NCBI GenBank assembly: GCA_964019135.1
Contig: OZ025248.1
Coordinates: 72,174,119 to 72,238,118, forward strand
Length of the DNA: 64,000 bases
Direction of reading: 5' to 3'
Origin: Arenicola marina
Lineage: Eukaryota; Annelida; Polychaeta; Arenicolidae
Position numbers and translations under genes: made by a program. Position 1 is the stretch's first letter. Each line of letters starts with the position of its first letter. The notes under the pieces were generated by a model. The model saw nothing but the letters and a program-made list of their open reading frames with translations, was not told the DNA's origin and did no database searches. This document shows positions 28,101 to 40,100 of the stretch, one piece after another.

Positions 28101-31100
28101 GCATTGTTCCCAGCGCCGGGGTGTGTGCTGCTTTCAGTATACCGCATTGTTCCCAGCGCCGGGGTGTGTGCTGCTTTGAGTATACTGCATTGTTCCCAGC
28201 GCCGGGGTGTGTGCTGCTTTCAGTATACTGCATTGTTCCCAGCGCCGGGGTGTGTGCTGCTTTCAGTATACTGCATTGTTCCCAGCGCCGGGGTGTGTGC
28301 TGCTTTCAGTATACCGCATTGTTCCCAGCGCCGGGGTGTGTGCTGCTTTCAGTATACCGCATTGTTCCCAGCGCCGGGGTGTGTGCTGCTTTCAGTATAC
28401 CGCATTGTTCCCAGCGCCGGGGTGTGTGCTGCTTTGAGTATACTGCATTGTTCCCAGCGCCGGGGTGTGTGCTGCTTTCAGTATACTGCATTGTTCCCAG
28501 CGCCGGGGTGTGTGCTGCTTTCAGTATACTGCATTGTTCCCAGCGCCGGGGTGTGTGCTGCTTTCAGTATACCGCATTGTTCCCAGCGCCGGGGTGTGTG
28601 CTGCTTTCAGTATACTGCATTGTTCCCAGCGCCTGGGTGTGTGCTGCTTTCAGTATACTGCATTGTTCCCAGCGCCGGGGTGTGTGCTGCTTTCAGTATA
28701 CTGCATTGTTCCCAGCGCCGGGGTGTGTGCTGCTTTCAGTATACTGCATTGTTCCCAGCGCCGGGGTGTGTGCTGCTTTCAGTATACTGCATTGTTCCCA
28801 GCGCCGGGGTGTGTGCTGCTTTCAGTATACTGCATTGTTCCCAGCGCCGGGGTGTGTGCTGCTTTCAGTATACCGCATTGTTCCCAGCGCCGGGGTGTGT
28901 GCTGCTTTCAGTATACTGCATTGTTCCCAGCGCCGGGGTGTGTGCTGCTTTCAGTATACTGCATTGTTCCCAGCGCCGGGGTGTGTGCTGCTTTCAGTAT
29001 ACCGCATTGTTCCCAGCGCCGGGGTGTGTGCTGCTTTCAGTATACTGCATTGTTCCCAGCGCCGGGGTGTGTGCTGCTTTCAGTATACCGCATTGTTCCC
29101 AGCGCCGGGGTGTGTGCTGCTTTCAGTATACTGCATTGTTCCCAGCGCCGGGGTGTGTGCTGCTTTCAGTATACCGCATTGTTCCCAGCGCCGGGGTGTA
29201 CAGCCACAGAACACATGTGCCGGTTGTCTCAGGCTGACCCTCCTATAGACGCCACGCTCAAAATACGCGTTTACCGTATTGCACAACAAAACCGGTTCAT
29301 CTTGTCACGAATCAATGAAAAAATTGCCCCTGTTTATCTTTTACTTTTGTTGGTAGGTCTGTGATAAAATGGCTCATATTATTAATATTTGTAGCGAATA
29401 AATTGTATCGTTAATGTAGTGCAAATGGATCGAACATTTGCAAAATAAAATAAGACCTAAGAGACTTTAAACGAAAGAAACAAGGAGACATGTTAACTCC
29501 CAGCATATGTGTAAGCTCAACTTGAATTTAAATTGGACTCGTAATGATAATAATAGCGCGAGTTTTGCATGGCGTTAGGCATTTTATTGACCGTTCATCA
29601 ATCTGTAGCATCCCTTCATTTTCATTATCCGCGGCCGTCTACAGCGAGATGTCAGGCCAATCATTGTCTGGCACCCCGATAACTCGCGCTATTGTTATAT
29701 TAATATTTTATCTCATATTTTTCTATTTTCTTCATTCGTTGACTACAATCTTGTTGTTGAAATGCACATTTATATATATTTGATTGAATTATTGCATCCC
29801 TTTTCCGTGGTTTGTTCCAGTCGTTGACGTCCATCAGCTGGCACCACGAGGGGAAGCAGTTCGTCTGTAGTCATGGCGACGGCAGTCTCAGCTTCTGGAA
29901 TACGAAAACTCCGCTTAAACCTCAAAACGTGCTCATGCCACACTGTAAGTACTATTGCCCCGCCCCGCCCCGCCCCGCCCCGCCCCGCCCCGCGAGGAGT
30001 AGGTCATGGCCTGTCACCAGGTGGCGCAGTGAGGAGAGGTCACGAGGATTAGGTCATGGCCGGTCACCAGGTGGCGCTGTGAGGAGGGGTTACGAGGATT
30101 AGGTCATGGCCGGTCACCAGGTGGCGCTGTTAGGCGAGGTCACGAGGTGTAGGCCATGGCCGGTAACCAGGTGGCGCTGCGAGGAGCGGTCATGAGAAGT
30201 AAGTCATGGCCGGTCACCAGGTGGCGCTGCGAGGAGAGGTCATGAGGAGTAAGTCATGGCCGGTCACCAGGTGGCGCTGCGAGGCCATGCCAGCCGGCTT
30301 TACGCTATCCTTTGCATTCCGCTCTGTGTGGTGAAAACTCGCGTGATCTAGAGAGCGGATTAGTGCGTCTCAGACTGTGGGTGAGTCTCTGCGATACGGG
30401 ATATTGAAGGGCGGGGGTGGAGGGTTGGGGGGGTGGGGGGGTGGGTGGATGGTGGTAAGGGGGGATGTAAAAAGAAGTCGGGAGTGGCTGGCTTGGACGG
30501 TGGGTGAGGTTAGGGACGACCCAGGCCAGGAGACCAGGTCGCTTTACCCACTCAGTCCTCCTTTAATGTCACCGTCAATGGATGGCCTGAAATATCCCTT
30601 CCCCCGAACCAACCCGCTATAAGACCCTCCCCCCGCCCACCCCGCTCACCTCTCAACCTGGGTCGAGCCATGGGGCTTTAAGGGGAGTGGCGGGATTTTC
30701 AGGACGAATTAGTAAAGTCTGAGTGGGGGGGGAAATTTCCTTTGGGTTTGCAAGCAAAGGCAGCGCAAACGAGAAAATCTGGGGGCTTAATTAATGGCGA
30801 AAAAACACTTGGCATTTATTATAATATATGGAGGGGATTTACATCCCGTCGACTGGTCTGGTGCATCGGAGTTAACCATATGAACAAGATCAATGGGTGT
30901 GCTTGCTTCTTGGAAGAGCTTTTGTCTAAAACCGGTGCCTGGAGATATTCGGAGCCTCGTGCCTTGTGTGACGTCATTGCTGTTTACCGGTGAGGGCGAC
31001 GCCGGCGGTGATCACCATTGGCTACAGAATGACGCGCGGGAATGAGCTGAACGCCCAGTGAACCGATACAGTAGAACATGCTTGCCTCTACCAAGGGGAA

Positions 31101-34100
31101 CCGACACAGTAGAACATGCTTGCCTCTACCAAGGGGAACCGACACAGTAGAACATGCTTGCCTCTACCAAGGGGAACCGATACAGTAGAACATGCTTGCC
31201 TCTACCAAGGGGAACCGACACAGTAGAACATGCTTGCCTCTACCAAGGGGAACCGATACAGTAGAACATGCTTGCCTCTACCAAGGGGAACCGACACAGT
31301 AGAACATGCTTGCTTCTACCAAGGGGAACCGATACAGTAGAACATGCTTGCCTCTACCAAGGGGAACCGACACAGTAGAACATGCTTGCCTCTACCAAGG
31401 GGAACCGACACAGTAGAACATGCTTGCCTCTACCAAGGGGAACCGACACAGTAGAACATGCTTGCCTCTACCAAGGGGAACCGACACAGTAGAACATGCT
31501 TGCCTCTACCAAGGGGAACCGACACAGTAGAACATGCTTGCCTCTACCAAGGGGAACCGATGTCACATCCTTGCTGCATGCCTCTACTAACGTTTCGTGA
31601 ACAGATACAGTAGAACACCCTAAGCCCGTACCTCTACTGATTTGAACAGATACAGTTGGACACCCTAGGCCCATACCTCTACAAACGTTAACAGATACAG
31701 TGGAGCATCCTAGGCCTGCACCTCTACAGATGTAGATGTAAACACAGTGGAACACCCTAGGCCCGTACCTCTACTAACGTGAACAGATACAGTGGGACTC
31801 CCTAGGCCCGTCCCTCTTCTAACGTGAACAGATACTGTGGGACACCGTAGGCCCATACCTCTACTAACGTGGACAGATACGGTGGAACATCCTAGACCCA
31901 TACCTCTACTAACGTGAACAGATACGAGCGTGAGCAGATACAGTGAAACACCCTAAGCACGCACCTCTACTAACGTTAACAGATAAAGTGGAACACCCTA
32001 AGCCCTTACCTCTACTAACGTGAACAGATACAGTGGAACACCCTAGGCCCGTCCTTCTACTAACGTTAACAGATACAGTGGAACACCCTAGGCCCGTCCT
32101 TCTACTAACGTTAACAGATACAGTGGAACACCCTAGGCTCGCACCTCTACTAACGTGAACAGATACAGTGGAACACCCTAAGCCCTTACCTCTACTAACG
32201 TTAACAGATACAGTGGAACACCCTAGGCCCGTCCTTCTACTAACGTGAACAGATACAGTGGGACACCCTAGGCTCGCACCTCTACTAACGTTAACAGATA
32301 AAGTGGAACACCCTAAGCCCTTACCTCTACTAACGTTAACAGATACAGTGGAACACCCTAGGCCCGTCCTTCTACTAACGTGAACAGATACAGTGGGACA
32401 CCCTAGGCCCACAGCTCAACTAACGTGAACAGATACAGTGGGACACCCTAGGCCCGCACCTCTACTAACGTGAACAGATACAGTGGAACACCCTAGGCCC
32501 GTACCTCTACTAACGTTAACAGATACAGTGGAACACCCTAGGCCCGTCCTTCTACTAACGTGAACAGATACAGTGGGACACCCTAGGCCCGCACCTCTAC
32601 TAACGTAAACAGATACAGTGGGACACCCTAGGCCCGCACCTCTACTAACGTGAACAGATACAGTGGAACACCCTAGGCCCGTACCTCTACTAACGTTAAC
32701 AGATACAGTGGAACACCCTAGGCCCGTCCTTCTACTAACGTGAACAGATACAGTGGGACACCCTAGGCCCGCACCTCTACTAACGTAAACAGATACAGTG
32801 GAACACCCTAGGCCTGTCCTTCTACTAACGTGAACAGATAAAGTGGGACACCCTAGGCCCGCACCTCTACTAACGTGAACAGATACAGTGGGACACCTTA
32901 GGCCCGTCCTTCTACTAACGTGAACAGATAAAGTGGGACACCTTAGGCCCGTACCTCTACTAACGTGAACAGATACAGTGGGACACCTTAGGCCCGCACC
33001 TCTACTAACGTTAACAGATACAGTGGGACACCTTAGGCCCGTCCTTCTACTAACGTAAACAGATACAGTGGGACACCCTAGGCCCGTACCTCTACTAACG
33101 TGAACAGATACAGTGGGACACCTTAGGCCCGCACCTCTACTAACGTGAACAGATACAGTGGGACACCCTAGGCCCGTACCTCTACTAACGTGAACAGATA
33201 CAGTGGGACACCTTAGGCCCGCACCTCTACTAACGTGAACAGATACAGTGGAACACCCTAGGCTCGCACCTCAACTAACGTGAACAGATACAGTGGGACA
33301 CCCTAGGCCCGTCCTTCTACTAACGTGAACAGATACAGTGGGACACCCTAGGCCCGTACCTCTACTAACGTGAACAGATACAGTGGGACACCCTAGGCCC
33401 GCACCTCTACTAACGTGAACAGATACAGTGGGACACCCTAGGCCTGTCCTTCTACTAACGTGAACAGATACAGTGGGACACCCTAGGCCCGTACCTCTAC
33501 TAACGTGAACAGATACAGTGGGACACCCTAGGCCCGTCCATCTACTAACGTAAACAGATACAATGGAACATCCTTGGTCCGCACCTCTACTAGTGTGAAC
33601 AGATACAGTGGGACACCTTAGGCCCGCACCTCTACTAGTGTGAACAGATACAGTGGGACACCCTAGGCCCGTACCTCTACTAACGTAAACAGATACAGTG
33701 GGACACCTTAGGCCCGCACCTCTACTAACGTGAACAGATACAGTGGGACACCCTAGGCCCGTACCTCTACTAACGTGAACAGATACAATGGAACATCCTT
33801 GGTCCGCACCTCTACTAACGTGAACAGATACAATGGAACATCCTTGGTCCGCACCTCTACTAGTGTGAACAGATACTGATTTACAGAGGGTTTTTGAGTG
33901 ACCAAAACCAAAAAAATGGCAAAACGCTAGCGGTACTGGACGAGACACGGTCCATCAGCTCGGCATCTCAAAGGGCACGCCGGGTCGGGATGTCGCTTGT
34001 CCCTCGGGGATATGACTTCCACACGAGAGACAAGTCAGTGGTGGCGGCCGCTGGCAGGGGGTAGGGGTGGGCAAGCTGGGCAGGGTGCATAGACAGGTGG

Positions 34101-37100
34101 CAGTCACGACGCGTCAGCGCTTAACATTCGAAATCCGATTGGTCTGTCGGTAACCTCCAGTATATAGGGTCGGCTACGGCGACCTCCGGTATATAGGGTC
34201 GGCTACAACGACCTCCAGTATATAGGATCGGCTATTACGACCTCTAGTATATAGGGTCGGCTACAACGACCTCCAGTATATAGGGTCGGCTACAACGACC
34301 TCCAGTATATAGGGTCGGCTACTACGACCTCCAGTATATAGGGTCGGCTACGGCAACCTCCACTATATATAGGGTCGGTTACTACGACCTCCAGTATATA
34401 GGGTCGGCTACAACGACCTCCAGTATATAGGGTCGGCTACTACGACCTCCAGTATATAGGGTCGGCTACAACGACCTCCAGTATATAGGGTCGGCTACAA
34501 CGACCTCCAGTATATAGGGTCGGCTACTACGACGACCTCCAGTATATAGGGTCGGCTACTACCACCTCCAGTATATAGGGTCGGCTACAACGACCTCCAG
34601 TATATAGGGTCGGCTACGACGACCTCCAGTATATAGGGTCGGCTACTACGACCTCCAGTATATAGGGTCGGCTACTGCGAAGACATTGCAGTCTTTATGG
34701 GTATCTGTAGTGATGGGTTTGTAGTTTGTAGCTGTTTCGATTGTATTTTGGGGGTCGGGTAAGGAGTGAGGCGCCGGGGGGGGGGGGGGGATTTCGTGTT
34801 CACTTTTTTGGGTATAGGCCATTGAGGGGAGGGGAGACTGGGGTCAAGGCCATTGAGGGGAGGGGAGACTGGGGTCAAGTTGGTGTTCACCAACCTTTAA
34901 ATTGACCCATGATCTAGGTCAGACGACTAAGTGTGTGGACGTTACACGGACTGTCAGTAGACATCTGTTGAATAGCGAGGCTGCATCCTGTAGCCTCTTC
35001 ACGTAGCCATGTTGGCGGCTGTGGGTTCTCATCATCTCAACAACCTATCTCTCTATCCGGGACCGTTTCATGACGTCATCACGTTGTCCCAGGAGTTTCT
35101 TGGTCCGGTTAATTTAGTCCATGGGTACGCAAAGGGGAGTACCAAACATCGGTGCTAGCAACCGTCATGCTTAGGCCAGGCCGTCTAGGCTGTTTGCACC
35201 ATTTGAGTTGACAGATATAGTATTGGTTCAAAGTCTAGGGGGGGCTGCAGAGTCAGGGCTTGACTAATAACAATGAGATTGGATACTTAAGTCCTACACT
35301 ATAAGCTCTGGACCAACACGAACCAGGTTATATGTAATGTGCTCTCGGGGTGGAGAGACAGAGGGAGAGAGAGCGGATGAGAGTGGGTGGTGGGTAGGGG
35401 TGAGGAGGAAGACGGTGGGGGGGGGGGTGTTGTAAATGCTGTTTGTGGCTGTCGATATATTGAGTGTTCATCTGTCCATCACCCTGTCTATTTCCCTCCC
35501 TCTACCGTGTGGTATTGTCTCTGCCCCGACCAGTAAGCAGTCGGGTTTGCGGTGCCGCGATGTGACTATTTGTCAGTGGAGTCTAGTTTTGAGATTGCAT
35601 CGCCCCGTGCAAACAATACTTGCCCGCTCCCCCATCCCCTACACCGCCATTAAGTCGCCGCCTTGGACGTGCCCCGGACAGTTGCTAGGAGGGACTGACT
35701 TCCCTCTCCCCGATTTTGTCATCGGTGCGATTTTTATCCACGTGGTGTTCCGCCTATTGCCTCATTACCCCCACCCCCGCCGCCTACCCCCGCCCCTCTC
35801 TCTCCTACCCGCCCCACCCCACCACTCTCTTTAATCTCCCCCTGCTCATGACCGCCACGTCTCCCTTCCCCACCCTACGGTCCTTTTATTGTGGAAATAA
35901 CGAGAACTTTTTCTGGCGGCGCGTTGCTGTGGCGACATGGACATGGCGCGAGAACAAATCAGGGTGGGGTGACCAGAATGAAATAGAGGGGGAGGGGTAG
36001 GTGGGGGGTGAGGGAGGGAGGGGAGGGGAGGGGGGGTGGTCGCGGGGTTATGGGGATGGATTTGGGATTTTCTCTAGTTAACACGCAGCCAATTTTCGTG
36101 GCAGACTGCGTTGAAGGTTTCAGTGATTGGCACTTTGGAAAAGGTTCTCTGTTTTTTTTGGGTTACGAGTCGCATGGCTGCGGCTGTTGGAAGCAGACGG
36201 CTTGTCGCACCGTGGGCGGGAAAGCACGCACGCCGATGAGGGGAAAAAATGGTCCCTCTTCTGCACGTATTGATGCGCTATTAGGTAATTCGACACCGGC
36301 TCACGGTTAGACCACTTTAAACCCCGCCGCATTTAATAGATCTACTCCTGTACCGCGTAATGGGAAAGACATTGTAAGATTAACGACACTTAACTGGACT
36401 CACATGGATATCGACCGAACCGTCGCCGTTTAAACCTTTAATGTGGCTAAAACGTCAACACAAAATACCGGCGGAAGCACTTTGAGACCGACAACCGATA
36501 AGCTCTTACTGTGCTGTAATCTTGTTAACTAAATTGCAAGTTCATCCAACTTGTCTAATGGTGATATTAAAGGGTCTGCCGGTAAACAGCGGCAGAGGAA
36601 CAAAGAATTGGACAAGCGATTGACACATACTTGTATTATGTCTAGGTCCTGGACCTCCAGGTGTCCGTTCATTGTCCCACATCCGTCTCTCGCTATTGAT
36701 CCAGTACGTAGCATTTTAAAGCGATGTGGTGCGAACCAGCAGTAGTTTTATCTTATACATTGTATTAGGAGTTGATGTGCGGCTGTAGTACTCAATACTA
36801 GACGTGAAGGCTATATTAATGTTGAGTTGTTTTCGATAGCACCCACCTGGCGCATAGGAATGCATGGTTGTGAGCAAAGACATAGACATTTGGGCACCCA
36901 GCAAATACATATACTTTCATGGTTTTAAATGTGAATATACTGCTATTGTTTTAGTCATATTGGTTAGCGTTTTACTCATTTATCATCATAATCTAGTGTA
37001 ACAAGGAGGCTAACATTGGAGATCCTTGGATGGTGTCACGATGGTACGAGCAACAATACAAGTACACAATCCCCTCCCATCCCCTGCCCCTTCCCATGCC

Positions 37101-40100
37101 CCTTCCCCCAGTACCCCCCCCCCCCCCGCTCCTTCCCCCTGTACCCGTGTCAATTTATTCGGATAACTTCTGTGTGGAATGTGTTTGACTGCATCTTACT
37201 TTCCAGCCGTACACGGCAATCCAAGACATGGCAATGTGCCACAATTGTTTCCGTTGAAGCAATTTTCTCTTTGATATATATAGCACGGTATATACAGACG
37301 TACAGACTGCCGTTAATGTCCAATGAAATCAACGTATAGAATGTTACAAAATAGACATAAAGGTACCTAGAAATATCATGCATCATGGCATGTGTCTGGT
37401 AACAGTTTGGAACCAAATTAATGAAAGTAAAATAACGATCTTATCTCATGTTATCTTATCTTATCTTCCTTGACAGTACGGATAGGGAAGGACGGGAAGC
37501 AGGAACCATGTCGGCCCATCCAGAAAGTCGACTGGAAAACCGTCAGAAACGGGTGGGTACCAGTTAGCCTAACGGCTTCATCCTTGTATATTATAGACTG
37601 CCTAACGGTTTCATTTTAATTGTAGATCGTGGACTGTCCAACGGGTTACCGTAATTAATCTTACATGATCCCTTCACATTTTGTTGTCTCCAGCTCAGTT
37701 GGTAAGCTCAGTTGGTAAGCTTAGTTGGTAAGCTGGCGGTGTTGTATATCAAACGATCGCTACAAACCCTGACGTGTTTCGTTTCTGTTTGTCTGAGTTC
37801 GTGTCTTAGTGCTACAGCGGGGGAGCGGGGATTTGTTTCCTGCTGATTAATTTCCTTTGTTTCATTCTCCGGCGCTGCCAGGCGACTGCTAGGAATGGGG
37901 TTCGTGCCGCTCCCGTCGCACAGTGCCGGCGCCACTGTCGCCCAAAAGCAATCCCTTCATTAGACCTATTTTGTCGCCGCCTACGCCTCTCGTCTTTTCT
38001 CAATCATTCAAAACATAAGGCACCCCACCAAGTAAGAATTATACCGCCGACTGGCGCCGCCAACTATCGCCCTCCCACTACCCCTACCCCTGTGCACCTA
38101 GACCTCTCTCTGACCTTCCCTTTGGTCGATCTGATGATCCAACCCCACACATCTAGCCCCCCCCCTTCTCACTCCATGTGATCATAACACAATGCGCGTC
38201 AAGCCCCCCCCCCCTTCCCCTCGCCTTAGTCCATCTGATCACCCCACCCCACGCACCAAACCATCTCCTCCCCCTCCCCTAGTCCCCTCCCTCGCAGCCC
38301 ACCTGATCCCTCGACTCCACTTTAAAGCACCCCCTCCTCCTTTCCCTTCTCTTTCCCTCGTCCCCTCCCCTCCCCTACCCTCCTCTTCTCTCCTACTCCC
38401 CTTAGTCCATCTGATGATTCCACCCCATGCAACAAACAATCTCCTCCCCCCCTCCCCCCCATCTCCCCCTCTCAGTTAATCTGATCCCCCTCCCCTCCTC
38501 CCTTCCCCTCTCTTCCCCTTCCCCTTCCCCTCCCCTCTCCATGTCCCCCTTCCCCTCCCGCTAATAGCCACCCCCCACACCCGCACCCCCCCCCCCCTGA
38601 CTCTCAGCCCCCCCCCCTCCACCCCCCACCCCCGCCCCCTCGCGCCACATACTACTGCCGTATGTCTAATTAACAAAATGGCCGTCGTTAATGTCAGTTG
38701 TCGTTGATCGATAACAGGGGGCGTGTTAATAATTCACTCTCCCGGCGGTTCATGGTTCATTATGTGCGAGCTACGAGCAGCCAAGCCACATATGAAGACA
38801 CGACCCCAAGACTTAAGATTTATGGCCAATGGCGAGACACGCGGTGTGCCTCCTTAGTAGCGTGGACAAATGAACCATACCATTGGCCTCGAGCTCGCCC
38901 CCCATTATGAAATATTTAGCTAAAAAATATCGCTTTGGTGGGATAGATTTTTCCACGTGCGGGAAAATATATATTATGCTATTTTATTATGTTATATATA
39001 TTATAGAAATATAGTTGTTTACAACGATAAAGGCGTGAGAGTTCTTTTGTGGAACATAGGATCGCGCATGCTTTGAACGGATGCTATTGGGAGTGTAAGG
39101 CTCTAGTGAGGTGTGGTGTACGAGGAGGTTCTCGCCAGCTATGTTCCCCGTCGGGTCATTATATTCATTGGCGAACTTTAAAGGCTCAGCATTGACTTTT
39201 GGAAATCTTGAATTTGCCTGTTGTTCTGTACCCGCTGATATTCTAATGAGGAAACAAAAAAACAAAACCGAAAAAAAAATCTTAATTCGCTTATCCTTAA
39301 AATTGTCATCATATCTGAAGTTCACTTAATTGGCAGTTTGGAAATGGTCTCAGCTACGCTTGGTATTGCTTCGATCGGTTCCCACACCGTGGTTCCATCA
39401 GGCTGTTCTTCACTTTATTTGCTTAAACATATAACTTCAAGAGTCGATCTGACACGTCACACTACCTCTTGGCTGGGTCAATACCTCTCACTGCCAGTTA
39501 TAATAGTCCGCTAGCGTAGTCTTGTTATCGTTCTTTGTCATTTGCCGTCCCTTTGTGTACCTTGAACCTCTTCGGCAGGCAGGGTCATGGGCTGCGGGTC
39601 TCTAGTCGCCGGGGTGAACCCCACTTTAAAGCCATTTGGGAACAAAGTCTGAAAAGCAGCTCAGAATAGGACGTGAGTTTGGTTCTCTGTGAAAGGGGAG
39701 ACTTGAGGGGGGATATGGTGGTTGGGGGGTTGGGGTGGTGGTAGGGAACAGCGCGGTTGGGGGGTGGAGGTAGGGAGCAGCGGGGTGGAGGGCGGGGGTG
39801 GGGGGTGCGGAGGCAATGTATGTGGGGTGGCAGAGGAGAGATGGGTGATGTAGCGTGGGTAGGAGTGGGGAGCAGATGGCCATGTAGGGAGAGAAGCAGA
39901 GGAAACGTGGATGGTGCGGCGGTGGGGGGGGGGGGGTGGGGTGCTCGCAGAGGGAAATATGGGGAGCGGGGGTTAGAGAAGATGTTTGTGGTGTGAGGTT
40001 GGCATAGGGGATAGGCTGGGCGGCGGAGAGGGGGAGTAGAGGAGACATGGGTGGAGGGGGGGGGGTGGAGCGTGTGCAATGTGAGGCAAGGGGGGGGGGT

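Larger units (their letters stand above)
25441..35874. repeat. Copy B of the large duplicated segment
   Basis: Same order and orientation as 13922-24061. After 35874 the sequence continues into the exon 4 intron without a break, so copy B is the one physically linked to exon 4, as copy A is to exon 2. Confidence 0.9.

Noticed and set aside
25441-29370. Open frames up to 1045 codons in all three plus frames (cysteine/serine-rich)
   Set aside because: They arise because the 43-bp unit has no stop codons and 43 is not a multiple of 3, so every frame is a permutation of the same repeat. No splice or start context.
29821-29944. Mutually exclusive alternative exon pair with 15617-15740
   Set aside because: The two exons are base-for-base identical, and their flanks are allele-like copies. 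Mutually exclusive exons normally diverge.
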